In this document: piece after piece, positions 17,385-26,974 of the stretch | Position numbering within the stretch: the first letter of the stretch is position 1 | How the letters are laid out: the number at the start of each line of letters is the position of its first letter | NCBI RefSeq assembly: GCF_014641555.1 | Contig: NZ_BMHY01000003.1 | Span: 35,012-99,011, forward strand | From: Paenibacillus radicis (ex Gao et al. 2016) | GTDB taxonomy: Bacteria > Bacillota > Bacilli > Paenibacillales > Paenibacillaceae | Length of the DNA stretch: 64,000 nt | Direction of reading: 5' to 3' | Position numbers and translations under genes: made by a program | Notes under the pieces: model-generated | Databases searched by the model: none | Seen by the model: only the letters and a program-made list of their open reading frames with translations | What the model was told of the DNA's origin: nothing

Positions 17385-18308
17385 CTAGACTTCATCCGAA
17401 TAGATTTGCATCATTTTACCCAACGTCATCTTAAGCTCCTGACGCAAGCTCGCCGGCTCGATAATTTCCGCATCCTCGCCAAAGCTGAGCAGCACCCGAA
17501 TGAGCCATTTGGTATTGTCGGCATCGCGAAGCTGCAGCTTGATCGTCATCGATCCGTCTTCGTGATACGTTCGTTCCTGGTTGTTGAAATGATCCAGCGC
17601 CAAGGCGAGCGATCGTTTCGTAAAACGCAGCAAAACATCAACAGACTCGGCGCCTTCATTTCGTTGATAGGGATCACGCTCTACTGGCGGCAGCTCGACT
17701 CTGCGCTGGAAGTGCTCCGCCAGCACCTTCATATCCGAAATACGCGACAGCTTGAATTCTCTGAAATTGTTCCGTTCTCTGCAAAAGCCGTACAAGTACC
17801 AGGCTTGCCTTCTGAACTTCAGACTCGCCGGTTCCACGCTGCGCTTCGTCCGCTCGTTCTTCCAGCTGATATAGTCGAATTGAATGACCGTCCTTCTCGT
17901 AATAGCCTCTCTTAAGTCACGAAGCAGTTGGTTGTATAACGGGTGGCCGCCCATCTCCAGATTGAGCACCGGATTGGCGTTATCCCTTTGAATCGTTTGC
18001 AGCTTGCGCACCGTATCCATCGCCTGCTCGTCCTCAAAGACGGTCGATAATCCGCTTAGTACGGTAATAAGCGTTTCCGCATCATAGGCATTCAGCAAGC
18101 TTTTGTCCATTTTATAGGAATCGATAATGCCGTAGCCGCCGTTCACACCCTGATAGGATACGACCGGAATGCCTGCCGCGCTTATCGCTTCAATATCCCG
18201 GTAAATCGTCCGCTGCGACACCTCATACTTGTCCGCTAGTGCGGATGCCGATATGACTTCATTGTTCAGCAGCATGTAAATCATCGAAATGAGACGCTCC
18301 AGCTTCAC
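17385..18308 (-). CDS. WYL-domain transcriptional regulator (YafY-like)
   Basis: DNA-binding regulator with an N-terminal DeoR-like winged helix (ASALADKYEVSQRTIYRDIEAI, residues about 20-45) followed by the family stretch AAGIPVVSYQGVNGGYG, and a C-terminal WYL domain whose motif reads RRQAWYLYGFCRER. About 307 residues is typical. Start is GTG; a GGAGG lies 13 nt upstream, which is rather far. It is divergent from the metallo-beta-lactamase-fold gene and may control it. WYL domains are thought to bind small ligands or nucleic acid. Confidence 0.88.
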   Translation of the reverse strand: MKLERLISMIYMLLNNEVISASALADKYEVSQRTIYRDIEAISAAGIPVVSYQGVNGGYGIIDSYKMDKSLLNAYDAETLITVLSGLSTVFEDEQAMDTVRKLQTIQRDNANPVLNLEMGGHPLYNQLLRDLREAITRRTVIQFDYISWKNERTKRSVEPASLKFRRQAWYLYGFCRERNNFREFKLSRISDMKVLAEHFQRRVELPPVERDPYQRNEGAESVDVLLRFTKRSLALALDHFNNQERTYHEDGSMTIKLQLRDADNTKWLIRVLLSFGEDAEIIEPASLRQELKMTLGKMMQIYSDEV

Positions 18309-18413
18309 TCGTGTACTTCATCCTCCGCAATTGGCCCTCAATAGGCCTAATATTGAGGTTATTATACCATTTTATTGCTGCAAACCGGGGAGAAAGAATC
18401 CGCTGTCCATTCA

Positions 18414-18445
18414 TGCTATAATGACAACAAAAAATAGAATTGAGG
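18414..18445 (+). promoter_or_regulatory. Extended -10 promoter and ribosome site deciding a GTG start
   Basis: TG-C-TATAAT at 18414-18422 is an extended -10 element with no clear -35. TTGAGG at 18440-18445 is the ribosome site for the GTG at 18454. An ATG that overlaps the -10 (18421) cannot be the main start if this promoter is used. Confidence 0.55.
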
Positions 18446-18453
18446 CTGACTTC

Positions 18454-19539
18454 GTGATTGTTTTCATTTCCCTGCTCATCTTGGTATTGATGGCGGCCGT
18501 CTTGATAATCTCCTTGTACCCTCCGCTTGGCAAAAGGCCCTCATCTCTGCTGCGCAGTCAGTATCAAAGCTATCCAAATTATAACGGCGGCAAATTTCAC
18601 AATGAGATTCCGACTTCCAAAAGCATGAAGCCTTCCGAGATGGCGAAAGTGATGGCGGACATGGCAAAGGGCGATCCGTTGCGGAAGCCGAGCAGTCCCC
18701 TTGAAACGGTGCCGTTCCGTCCGGAGAAGACAGGCGAAGCCCGCGTCGTATGGCTCGGCCATTCGGCAGTCTGGGTTGAGCTTGCAGGCAAGACGCTGCT
18801 GCTTGATCCGATGTTTGGCCGATCCCCGTCGCCCTTCCCGATATTCGGCAACGGCCGCTACAGCCGTAACTTGCCGTTCGATATAAGCCAAATGGGCATA
18901 ATCGATGCTGTCATCCTATCGCATGACCATTATGACCATCTCGATTACGGAACGATCCGCAAGCTAAAGGACCGGGTCCGGCGGTTTATTGTACCGGCGG
19001 GCGTGAGCATCCATTTGGAAGCATGGGGCGTGAAGAAAGCAGCAATTGAAGAATATGGCTGGGGAGAGACAACCGAATTTGAAGGCTTGAAGCTCGTATG
19101 CGCACCAGCAAGACATTTCTCCGGGCGCAACGTCATCGGCGAAAATTCCTCCCTATGGTGTTCATGGATCATCGAAGGCGGCGGAGAGAAGCTGTTCTTC
19201 AGCGGTGACAGCGGCTACGGCCCGCATTTCCGTGAAATCGGGGGAAAATACGGTCCGTTCGACCTGACGCTCATCGAATGCGGCCAATATGACGATCGCT
19301 GGCGCGACATTCATATGCTGCCTGAGCAATCGGTGCAGGCCCATCTCGACGTTCGCGGAAAACGGATGGTACCGATTCATTGGGGCGCCTTCACGCTCGC
19401 CGTCCATGACTGGCATGACCCGATTAACCGGGTCGTCCGGGCGGCTGAACAGCGGGGCGTAGAACTCGCTACCCCGCGAATCGGAGAACCGGTCGCCTTC
19501 CGCTCCGAACGTCTTCCCTCCTCTGTCTGGTGGAAATAA
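18454..19539 (+). CDS. MBL-fold metallohydrolase (UlaG/NAPE-PLD-like), membrane-anchored
   Basis: Metal-dependent hydrolase. The zinc motif is LSHDHYDHLDY, with further ligands in CAPARHFSGRN, FSGDSGYG and the C-terminal IHWGAF; the substrate class (lactone, phosphodiester or N-acyl lipid) is not clear. The N-terminus IVFISLLILVLMAAVLIISL is one membrane helix, so the catalytic domain is probably tethered outside. It also has the conserved SVWWK-type hydrophobic end. GTG start chosen from TTGAGG and the promoter just upstream; longer in-frame starts (18289, 18421) lack ribosome sites. Divergent from the WYL regulator. Confidence 0.85.
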   Translation: MIVFISLLILVLMAAVLIISLYPPLGKRPSSLLRSQYQSYPNYNGGKFHNEIPTSKSMKPSEMAKVMADMAKGDPLRKPSSPLETVPFRPEKTGEARVVWLGHSAVWVELAGKTLLLDPMFGRSPSPFPIFGNGRYSRNLPFDISQMGIIDAVILSHDHYDHLDYGTIRKLKDRVRRFIVPAGVSIHLEAWGVKKAAIEEYGWGETTEFEGLKLVCAPARHFSGRNVIGENSSLWCSWIIEGGGEKLFFSGDSGYGPHFREIGGKYGPFDLTLIECGQYDDRWRDIHMLPEQSVQAHLDVRGKRMVPIHWGAFTLAVHDWHDPINRVVRAAEQRGVELATPRIGEPVAFRSERLPSSVWWK

Positions 19540-19637
19540 AAGCTTCGTCAGACCCTGAAGAAGGGGCAAAAAGCGGATGCAGCCATGATGGCGGGATATT
19601 AAACCAAGAAGCGGCCTCTCGCAGGCCTGCGTAAATA

Positions 19638-19686
19638 AAAAGCATCGATTCCTGGGGATTGCCCCGGAACCGATGCTTTTTTACAC
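19638..19686. terminator. Bidirectional terminator between convergent genes
   Basis: AAAAGCATCG at 19638-19647 pairs with CGATGCTTTT at 19671-19680, extended by TTCC and GGGG pairs, with T on both exit sides. Confidence 0.85.
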
Positions 19687-19706
19687 TTTTACAGTTATAA
19701 ATGGCA

Positions 19707-22460
19707 TTAATGTTTAACGGCAATCGTCACAATCTCGCAAGGCCCGACCGGCAATTGCACATAAGATTGAGCTCCGCCTTCTGCTTGAACAGAAAGGCTT
19801 TCGCCCGCCTGCTCCAGCACATCGCTCTTATAAGCTTCTTCAAGCGTTGCATAAGCCGCGCCCGACAGCTTCAGCTCAGCAGCAGAAGCATTCATGTTGA
19901 ACCATCTCGCCATGTAATCGCCGGATTGCTCGCTTACCTTCAACGAGGTGAACGCCATGCTGCTTCCTTCCCACTGGAACAAAGCGCCTGCCGGAGCAAG
20001 CTTGCCTGAGTGAACGCCCGTCTGGCTAACCGTCCAAGGTGCTTGGAACTGATAAGCCCCCGCGTATGCGCCCGAAGCGGCACCGTCTCCGTTATGCGGC
20101 AAAATGATCAAGCTGAATTGCTGCTCACCCAGACATTGCGCTTCCGGCGTCGGGAATACGCCCCAGTCGCCAAGCTCGGCAACTGCACGAAGCAGCGTAA
20201 CCGCGATGGACTGGCGTCCGTCGCGCAGCACCTCATACTCATTCAAGCCGAGGTTCGCTACCGTCAGACCGGCTTGTCCGTGACTTACGTCAACGAATGC
20301 CTGCTGATGCTGAGCGTTGCTTGGATTGCTCCACTCCGGCGCCGGCTCGTTGTCGCGGCGTACAACCTCGAAGATCGAATCCGCATGATGATAAGCCGCG
20401 GCAAGATCCGTCGGGAACAATACGCGAACCCGGTGATCCTTCGCCTGGTTGTTGAAGGAAGACTTCCACTCCAGTCCCTTGCCCTCGCGGCTTAGTGCGA
20501 TTTCAGTACGGATAACAAGCGGAACCATTGTCTCCGTACGCTGAGATTTGCGGTCCGGGAAATAGACCGCTTCTTGTTTCTCCACCTCGAAATATGGCTC
20601 CGCCGAAGCAGGAATCGCCCATTCATGAATGATTTCGAAGGAAGCACGGTATGGCGTATCTTCAACTAGACGAATGCGGGCTGGCAGTCCCTTCGTCGTC
20701 AGTGCCTGCTCGCCATTCGGCTGCTTGTACATATATTCGTTGCCGATATCGCCAGTGTTCTCGTATACGCCAAGATCGGAGTAGATTTGGCCGTTGCGCT
20801 TGTCAGTCAATTGGAACGAGCCGTCGTTGCTGATGTCAACGCGGAGCCATTCATTCTCCAGCGCATTCGGGCCAGCTGCCAATGATGCCGAAGCTTGCTC
20901 TGCTGCTGTTGCAGCAGCTTTACGTACATAGCCATAAGCAGCCAGACCAAGCGCTGCAACATCCTTCGCTTCGAACGTAAGCCGTACTCTGCGAGCCATG
21001 TAAGGCTGACGGAACTTGTCGTCTGGCAGCTCATAGCCGAAGTGGAGTCCCAAATCGGCCATAGTGTGAGCAACTGCACTGCCGTTATGGTCAACAAGTT
21101 CCCGGCCCGTCACATCAACGGCGTACATCATTTGATTCATCGTGTCTAGCGAGTGGCCGTCGCGGAAGTAGATACGCTCGATATCAAGCTCAATACTCAC
21201 GACACCGCTGCGGTTCCAGCCCGTCGTATTGTAGACGACGAATGGAATTGCAGCCTCGCCGTATTGCTCGAATACCGAAGTGTCGACAGCATCGGCGACG
21301 ATTTGCTTGCTCTCGTCGATGATCGCTTCCGCCACATGGCGGCTCTTATCGAATCGGGTCACCATCTCACGGTGAACCTCATCGACGCTGCAGCCGCAAA
21401 TGCTGTCATGCGGATGGTTCTGCATCAGCGTCTTCCACGCATAAGTAAACAAATGATGCGGATATTCATGGCCCAGCGAGTAAGCGAATGCGGCGAGCGG
21501 CTCTGCCACACGCTCCAGCATCGCTTGTCCCAGCTGATTCATTTGCTTCAAGTACACACGTGCGGATGCCGTATTTACAAGCGTGGACCAGCCGTCCGTA
21601 CGCTGACTGCGAAGCTCGCCCTTCACGACGGACAGCTCGCGTGTCATCGATTCGTTCACGGAAGCCAAGTAGTCCTCGAAGTTGGAATGAACAAACTCCG
21701 TATCCGGGTAAAGCTTCCTAGCCATCTCCAGCGCCTCAGGCAAGTCCCGTTGAATGGGCTGATGATCGCAGCCGTTCATGAACAGCAATTGTCCGGTAGC
21801 GGCATATTTCTCCGCATCCGCAAGCTTACGCTCCCAATACTCCTTGGCGCTTGCTTCGTCTGCCGGCACTTCGTTGCCGTTGGAATACCAGTTGGCGAAC
21901 AGGATGCCAAGTACACGGGAGCCGTCCGGACCTTCCCAGATCAGTTCCGAGAACGAGGATTCGTATTCGGAATCTGCTACCGTATTGTTGAAGCCGGTCG
22001 GCTTCACGCCTCGGCCGAACACGGCGTTGTCGATACCCGCTTGGCGCATCATTTGCGGCGCTTGGCCAATATTGCCGAACGTATCCGGGAAATAGCCCAC
22101 TTTTGCTATAGTGCCGTAGCGGCTTGCATCCTGATGTCCAATCTGCAGGTTGCGAATATTCGCTTCGCTGCTCGTCAGGAACGCATCCTGCAGGATGTAC
22201 CAGGGTCCGATTACGATTCGGCCTTCTTTAATATACCGTTCCAGCCGTTCCCGGTTATCCGGGCGAACCTGCAAGTAATCTTCCAGAATGATCGTTTGTC
22301 CGTCCAAATAAAAGCTTTTGAAATCCGGATCCGTCTCCAGTGTATGAAGCAGCGTATCCACTAATTTGACGAGCAGCACATGATGCTTCTCATATGGCAA
22401 ATACCATTCCCGGTCCCAGTGGGTATGCGAGATGATATGGGCAGTCCGTTTGTAGGTCAT
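19707..22460 (-). CDS. Alpha-mannosidase, glycoside hydrolase family 38
   Basis: Releases alpha-linked mannose; no signal peptide, so cytoplasmic. Zinc site HTHWDREWYLP at residues 12-22, FPDTFGNIGQAPQMM, and the family block HPHDSICGCSVDEVHREM near residue 350; the C-terminal half is the beta-sandwich mannosidase domain. 917 residues fits bacterial GH38 enzymes such as MngB. AAAGGGG precedes the ATG. Last gene of the mannoside cluster, 31 bp after the clan GH-A hydrolase gene. Together with GH125 it could strip imported alpha-1,2/1,3/1,6 mannose chains. Confidence 0.93.
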   Translation of the reverse strand: MTYKRTAHIISHTHWDREWYLPYEKHHVLLVKLVDTLLHTLETDPDFKSFYLDGQTIILEDYLQVRPDNRERLERYIKEGRIVIGPWYILQDAFLTSSEANIRNLQIGHQDASRYGTIAKVGYFPDTFGNIGQAPQMMRQAGIDNAVFGRGVKPTGFNNTVADSEYESSFSELIWEGPDGSRVLGILFANWYSNGNEVPADEASAKEYWERKLADAEKYAATGQLLFMNGCDHQPIQRDLPEALEMARKLYPDTEFVHSNFEDYLASVNESMTRELSVVKGELRSQRTDGWSTLVNTASARVYLKQMNQLGQAMLERVAEPLAAFAYSLGHEYPHHLFTYAWKTLMQNHPHDSICGCSVDEVHREMVTRFDKSRHVAEAIIDESKQIVADAVDTSVFEQYGEAAIPFVVYNTTGWNRSGVVSIELDIERIYFRDGHSLDTMNQMMYAVDVTGRELVDHNGSAVAHTMADLGLHFGYELPDDKFRQPYMARRVRLTFEAKDVAALGLAAYGYVRKAAATAAEQASASLAAGPNALENEWLRVDISNDGSFQLTDKRNGQIYSDLGVYENTGDIGNEYMYKQPNGEQALTTKGLPARIRLVEDTPYRASFEIIHEWAIPASAEPYFEVEKQEAVYFPDRKSQRTETMVPLVIRTEIALSREGKGLEWKSSFNNQAKDHRVRVLFPTDLAAAYHHADSIFEVVRRDNEPAPEWSNPSNAQHQQAFVDVSHGQAGLTVANLGLNEYEVLRDGRQSIAVTLLRAVAELGDWGVFPTPEAQCLGEQQFSLIILPHNGDGAASGAYAGAYQFQAPWTVSQTGVHSGKLAPAGALFQWEGSSMAFTSLKVSEQSGDYMARWFNMNASAAELKLSGAAYATLEEAYKSDVLEQAGESLSVQAEGGAQSYVQLPVGPCEIVTIAVKH

Positions 22461-22491
22461 CGTTCAAACCCCTTTCTATGCTGATTAATCC

Positions 22492-25400
22492 TTAGTTGCT
22501 TGGCGAGGTCACCGTAATGCTGGACTCGCGGGGCCGATAGACAGAAAGCAGCTTGCCTTGCTTGTCCACTGCAAACAAGACCGATCTTTCTTTCGGAAGC
22601 TCAAAAGCATATCCAGCTCCAGAAGCCGGATCCTTCACTTCAATGTCCGCATTGCGGCCAAACTCCGATACGAAGATGAACAGCGCGCCATCCCGGAACT
22701 GGAGCTTGCGCCCGTATACGCCCGGCAGTTCGCCGCCCTTCACCCACTCCAGCTCCTGCGTACAACCTGAGGAGGCCAACGCATACTTATACAGCGCTGT
22801 GAGCGTCTCGGTGCGATCGTTCAGCTCTACCGGCAGCGGACACCAAACGATGCGTCCTTTGCCAAGCGGCAGCTCTCTCAAATCATCTGCATCTGTATCG
22901 GTCTCGCCTTTGCGGGATTCCTTCCATACTTGCGCAATCCGGCGGCTGCCGTAAGAAACGGGCCATACCCGGTCGCCAATACGAAGCTGTTCCTCGCGTA
23001 CGACGTTCTTAAGTTCTCTTTCTCCAAACAGCTCCGTATGACGGTCAACCGGCCGCCAATACGCGTCCAGACTCGTTGGTCCCGTTAACAGCAGCGTCGC
23101 TCCCGACCGCTCGATGCAGCCGAGCAGCTGCTCGAACTGTGCGTCATCCAGGTTATGGGCACTTGGCAAAATGACCAGCTTGGCAGGATTCGCTTCCAGC
23201 TCGTGCAAGTGGTATTCCGATACGCCGCGGAACGGCTTATTCAGTTCATAAGCAAGCACACGGGTCGCTGTCGTCGTTGCGTCAAAGGCCAGCTTGCGGT
23301 TGGAGAAATCATTGGAGTACGGGAATATGACTACCGTATCCTCCAGCTCCCTGCCGGCAAATAAATCACGGATTTCCGCCATAAACCGGCCGAAATCATA
23401 GGATACATCCGCCTCCGGCTTCTCCGTGCCGTCTGCGCGAACCGCTCCGATATGGGATTCATTAGCGTTGTCCATATAGAAGTTGGTGTTCCAGATCCAT
23501 TGCACAGCGCCTGCACCGCCGGTCGAGAAGGCATACGCATATTTGCGCTCCAGCATGTTCCGCAGCTCAGCTTCGGAACGCTTCGCCCGGCCTTCCGGCG
23601 TCTCAACGTACATAATACCGGTTTCCTGCACGAGGTTCGGCTTGTCCGCCGTCTTGGCAAAGATGCCGTCCCAGACGAGATAATCATTCAGCCACCAGGA
23701 ATGAACGGTCGTGTAATCCACCGCCTCGCCATAGAAGAACGGCGAAGGCCGCTGCGCGCCAAGCGCCTCGTCCTGACCAACCGTAACCATATGATCCGGA
23801 CATTCCTCTTTGATGACATCGTATAATTGTTTAGCCCAGCGGTTGTGCATATCCATGGAGAACAGGACATAATCCAGCCAGCGTGTCCCTTTCTTGCCCT
23901 GGTGCATATCTTGCACGTCGAAGTTGATTTCTTCCGGCTCCGGCGGTACAGCTGATTCGAAATCCGGCAATTGCTCCGGCGTCATGTTCCATACTTTCTG
24001 AAGCCTTGCGATAGAGCCGTGCCGCTCCTTCAGCCATGCCGCATAGGCAGCCTGCTCGAACGAATCACGCGCCGATCTTGGCCCATCCGAGAAAATCCTT
24101 GGCGGATCGAACATCGAAGGCTCGTTGATCAAATCCCAATCGACATGCTTCGATTGGCTGTGACGGGAGACAATCGCCCGGATGAACCGTTTCTGGGCTT
24201 CCACGCTCCGCGGGTCCAGATACGGATTTTTTCCTTCCCAGGTTTCCGGAGTAAAGGAGAAGAACGTAAAGGTTACCTGCAGATCATGGCGTTTCGCCGT
24301 TAAGAGGAACGCATCGATTGCGCGAAGTGCCTCCTCCGAAGCATGACCGTCTACCTGCATCACATTTCGGTAGGCAGTCCATATGCCGGTACGAATCCAG
24401 TTGATGCCAGCCTTGCGCATTTGCGCCATATCACGTTCCCAGACTGACGCATTCGGCAGGAACAGAAACTTCCTTGCCACATCCGAAGTCATATAGGTCA
24501 TGCCAACGACCGGCATCGGACGTCCGTCCTTGATGAAATAATCGCGTTCGCAAGTTACAGGGCTGCCTGCGGCCAACAGCTCGCGATCCATGCCCCAGAA
24601 GCCTTGACGAAGGACGCGTCGTTCACCCGTCGACGACTCCGCAATGCATTCTACGCTGTAATAGCCGCTCACAAGCGATAGCGTAACCGGCAAGCGCAGA
24701 ATAAGCTGCCTGCTCGTCGCTTCCTCTTGCAGACGGCTCGACCAACGCTGCTCCGAATGGTTCTCATGCTCGACAGAGATGATGAAGCTCCAGCTTGCAG
24801 GAGCTTCATCAACGCTGGAATGTTGGCTAAGCTGCTGCATTTGCAGCGTCAGCATCGCCTGTTCACCCGGCTCGTAAGAAGCATAATTAGGCTTCACCCA
24901 AAGCTCCGTTACGCCTGCGCTGCAATACGCCGACCAGCGAAGCAGCTCTTGAACGCCTCCGCCTTGCCAGAATGCTTCGGTCAAGGGCAGGTTAACGAAC
25001 AGCCAGCGTGCTCCCGCGAAAGCGCCCTTCGTGTTCTCCCACAGCAGAACAGGAGCGGCAACTTCTCTTCCTTCAGATGAAATACCTTTTAACAGCGGGT
25101 ACAAATGAGCATCCATCGGACCTGCCGACCCCATTTGATGCGGCAAATCGCTGCTTTTGGATACATGAGGCACCAGATTCCACGTAGGCGACACTTCAAA
25201 CAGCGATTCCTTGCCTGCCAGCAGCGGAATATCCGCCATGGCCGACAGCGTGCGGATTGGCGCAGCATCTACCGGCAAAGCTTCGTGAATTTGCAGCTCA
25301 CGGTGGTAAGCCGTCTGCGCAGGTTCCGCCTCCCATACCCCAGCATCATTGCGCGATACCGGAATTTGAAACGGTGCTCCGCCAACGCTGATCAAGCCGC

Positions 25401-25623
25401 CGCCGCGACGTAAGTAAGCGATGATCTCGCTCCAGGCTTCCTTCGGAAAGTAAGGCGCATGCAGATTGACAAAGCTGCCGCCACCCGCAGCAGCGAGCGC
25501 TTGACCTAGACCGCTAGCATTAACGACAACCCCGCTCTCGGCGAGAAGCTGCTCCGCTGCCGGGTTTGGCCGGGATACCGCCGGAAACGAGGGATCATAG
25601 AAAATGATGGCGTTATGGCTCAT
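22492..25623 (-). CDS. Large cytoplasmic clan GH-A glycoside hydrolase
   Basis: A 1043-residue hydrolase with a (beta/alpha)8 catalytic core of clan GH-A. The acid/base is the Glu of DWDLINEPSMF and the nucleophile is probably the Glu of PNLVQETGIM; the core begins near MRKAGINWIRTGIWTAYRN. The N-terminal 350 residues look like a glutamine-amidotransferase-like/beta-sandwich part (GGGLISVGGAPFQIP), and the end has a second alpha/beta region as in GH42 trimerisation domains. Which GH family is uncertain (GH42- or GH5-like). Start ATG at 25623 overlaps the GH125 stop by 4 bp (ATGA) with AAGGA upstream. No signal peptide. Probably works on the same imported glycan, for example removing a beta-linked sugar. 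Confidence 0.82.
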   Translation of the reverse strand: MSHNAIIFYDPSFPAVSRPNPAAEQLLAESGVVVNASGLGQALAAAGGGSFVNLHAPYFPKEAWSEIIAYLRRGGGLISVGGAPFQIPVSRNDAGVWEAEPAQTAYHRELQIHEALPVDAAPIRTLSAMADIPLLAGKESLFEVSPTWNLVPHVSKSSDLPHQMGSAGPMDAHLYPLLKGISSEGREVAAPVLLWENTKGAFAGARWLFVNLPLTEAFWQGGGVQELLRWSAYCSAGVTELWVKPNYASYEPGEQAMLTLQMQQLSQHSSVDEAPASWSFIISVEHENHSEQRWSSRLQEEATSRQLILRLPVTLSLVSGYYSVECIAESSTGERRVLRQGFWGMDRELLAAGSPVTCERDYFIKDGRPMPVVGMTYMTSDVARKFLFLPNASVWERDMAQMRKAGINWIRTGIWTAYRNVMQVDGHASEEALRAIDAFLLTAKRHDLQVTFTFFSFTPETWEGKNPYLDPRSVEAQKRFIRAIVSRHSQSKHVDWDLINEPSMFDPPRIFSDGPRSARDSFEQAAYAAWLKERHGSIARLQKVWNMTPEQLPDFESAVPPEPEEINFDVQDMHQGKKGTRWLDYVLFSMDMHNRWAKQLYDVIKEECPDHMVTVGQDEALGAQRPSPFFYGEAVDYTTVHSWWLNDYLVWDGIFAKTADKPNLVQETGIMYVETPEGRAKRSEAELRNMLERKYAYAFSTGGAGAVQWIWNTNFYMDNANESHIGAVRADGTEKPEADVSYDFGRFMAEIRDLFAGRELEDTVVIFPYSNDFSNRKLAFDATTTATRVLAYELNKPFRGVSEYHLHELEANPAKLVILPSAHNLDDAQFEQLLGCIERSGATLLLTGPTSLDAYWRPVDRHTELFGERELKNVVREEQLRIGDRVWPVSYGSRRIAQVWKESRKGETDTDADDLRELPLGKGRIVWCPLPVELNDRTETLTALYKYALASSGCTQELEWVKGGELPGVYGRKLQFRDGALFIFVSEFGRNADIEVKDPASGAGYAFELPKERSVLFAVDKQGKLLSVYRPRESSITVTSPSN

Positions 25624-26939
25624 AGCAATTCGTCCTTCATCGCCTGGTACACAAGCTGGGAGAACAGGCTGTTCGACCAGGCAAACCATTTGCGCGTAAA
25701 TTGCGTTGGATCATCCGAATGGAAGCCTTCATGCATGTAGCCGGTATCCGCATCGGTTGCTTCGAGCATATCGATCAAAGCGAGCTTCTCTTCGCTGCTC
25801 GTTGCCGTTATACCTTGCATAGACAGCGCCATATGCCAGATATAGCCTGGAGGCGTATGCGGGCTGCCGATTCCTTTGGCCGCAGTGCCCTCGTAATAGA
25901 ACGGGTTCTCCTTGCTGAGTGCGAACCTTCTTGTATTCTGGTAGATCGGATCATCCGCATTCGTATAGCCCAAATAAGGGATCGAGATCAGACCAGGCGT
26001 GCCAGCATCGTCCATCAGGCAATAGTTGCCGAAGCCGTCTGTCTCGTAAGCATAGATCGGGCCAAACTCCGGATGACGGTAAATGCCGTACAGCTGAATG
26101 CCGTGATCCACGTCTTCCTCCAGCTTTTTCAACTCCTGCACCAGATCCATATCACGGAATACCCATTCCGCAATATCTCTCATTTGACGGAGCGCGACAA
26201 CCGCGAACATATTGTCCGGAATGTTGTAATGGAAATCGCATGCGTCATCACTGGAGCGGAAGCCCGACCAGATCATGCCGGTATAATTGACAGGCATGCC
26301 AAGTCCGCTATTGCGCAGCGAATCGGTAGGAATGCCGTTATCCCGTACGAAACGGTACGGGGACAGCTCGAAGTGACGCTGCTCCGTTTTCCACAGCGAG
26401 ACGATCGTGCGCATCGCTTGCTTGAAGCCGGAATCGAAAATATCCGTCAGCTCCGTCTCTTTCCAGTAAGCATGAGCGAGACGCATCGAGAAGCAGATGG
26501 AATCGAGCTCGAACTTGCGCTCCCATACCCATGGGGACATATCGGTCTCGTCCGTCGTATTCCAATGCCAGTCATTGTCCGTCTCATTGAACGCATTCGC
26601 ATACGGATCGATCTGAATATAAGCGATATGGCGCTTGATCAAGCCGCTCAATATACGCTGAAGCTCTTTGTCTTGCTTCGCTAGCGGAACATAATGAATA
26701 ACTTGCTCGACGGAGTCGCGCAGCCACATGGCCGGAATATCGCCGGTAATAACAAATGTCGTGCCGTCCTCCATCAGCTTCGTTGTCGTTTCGAGCGTAT
26801 TCGGAAAACAGTTTTTGAACAATTGCAGCAGCTTCGGACGATGCGCCAGCTTCTGTTCAGCCTCCTCCAATACGTCTTGAACGGCCTTTGGAAGCGTAAG
26901 CTCCGGCATCGGAATTTTCGGTAGTCTAAATTGCTCCAT
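25620..26939 (-). CDS. Exo-alpha-mannosidase, glycoside hydrolase family 125
   Basis: GH125 (formerly DUF1237), whose characterised clostridial and streptococcal members are exo-alpha-1,6-mannosidases. Diagnostic stretches are DIPAMWLRDSVEQV, IQIDPYANAFNE, WERKFELDSICF, GMIWSGFRSSDDACDFHYNIP and the C-terminal MHEGFHSDDP. Length 439 is typical. No signal peptide, so cytoplasmic. The ribosome site GGAG is 12 nt from the ATG. Next to a GH38 enzyme and a sugar importer, it gives this locus its mannoside assignment. Confidence 0.95.
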   Translation of the reverse strand: MEQFRLPKIPMPELTLPKAVQDVLEEAEQKLAHRPKLLQLFKNCFPNTLETTTKLMEDGTTFVITGDIPAMWLRDSVEQVIHYVPLAKQDKELQRILSGLIKRHIAYIQIDPYANAFNETDNDWHWNTTDETDMSPWVWERKFELDSICFSMRLAHAYWKETELTDIFDSGFKQAMRTIVSLWKTEQRHFELSPYRFVRDNGIPTDSLRNSGLGMPVNYTGMIWSGFRSSDDACDFHYNIPDNMFAVVALRQMRDIAEWVFRDMDLVQELKKLEEDVDHGIQLYGIYRHPEFGPIYAYETDGFGNYCLMDDAGTPGLISIPYLGYTNADDPIYQNTRRFALSKENPFYYEGTAAKGIGSPHTPPGYIWHMALSMQGITATSSEEKLALIDMLEATDADTGYMHEGFHSDDPTQFTRKWFAWSNSLFSQLVYQAMKDELL

Positions 26940-26974
26940 AGTAAGTAGATGCTCCTTTGCAGACAGATGAGTAA

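Noticed and set aside
18289..18453. N-terminal extension of the MBL-fold protein
   Set aside because: The extra 55 residues read through the divergent promoter region, overlap the start of the WYL gene, and have no ribosome site.
21153..22364. Long open frame on the plus strand opposite the GH38 gene
   Set aside because: Antisense shadow of a certain mannosidase gene; no ribosome site or recognisable domain. The same applies to long plus-strand frames at 10216-11322 and 25701-26684.
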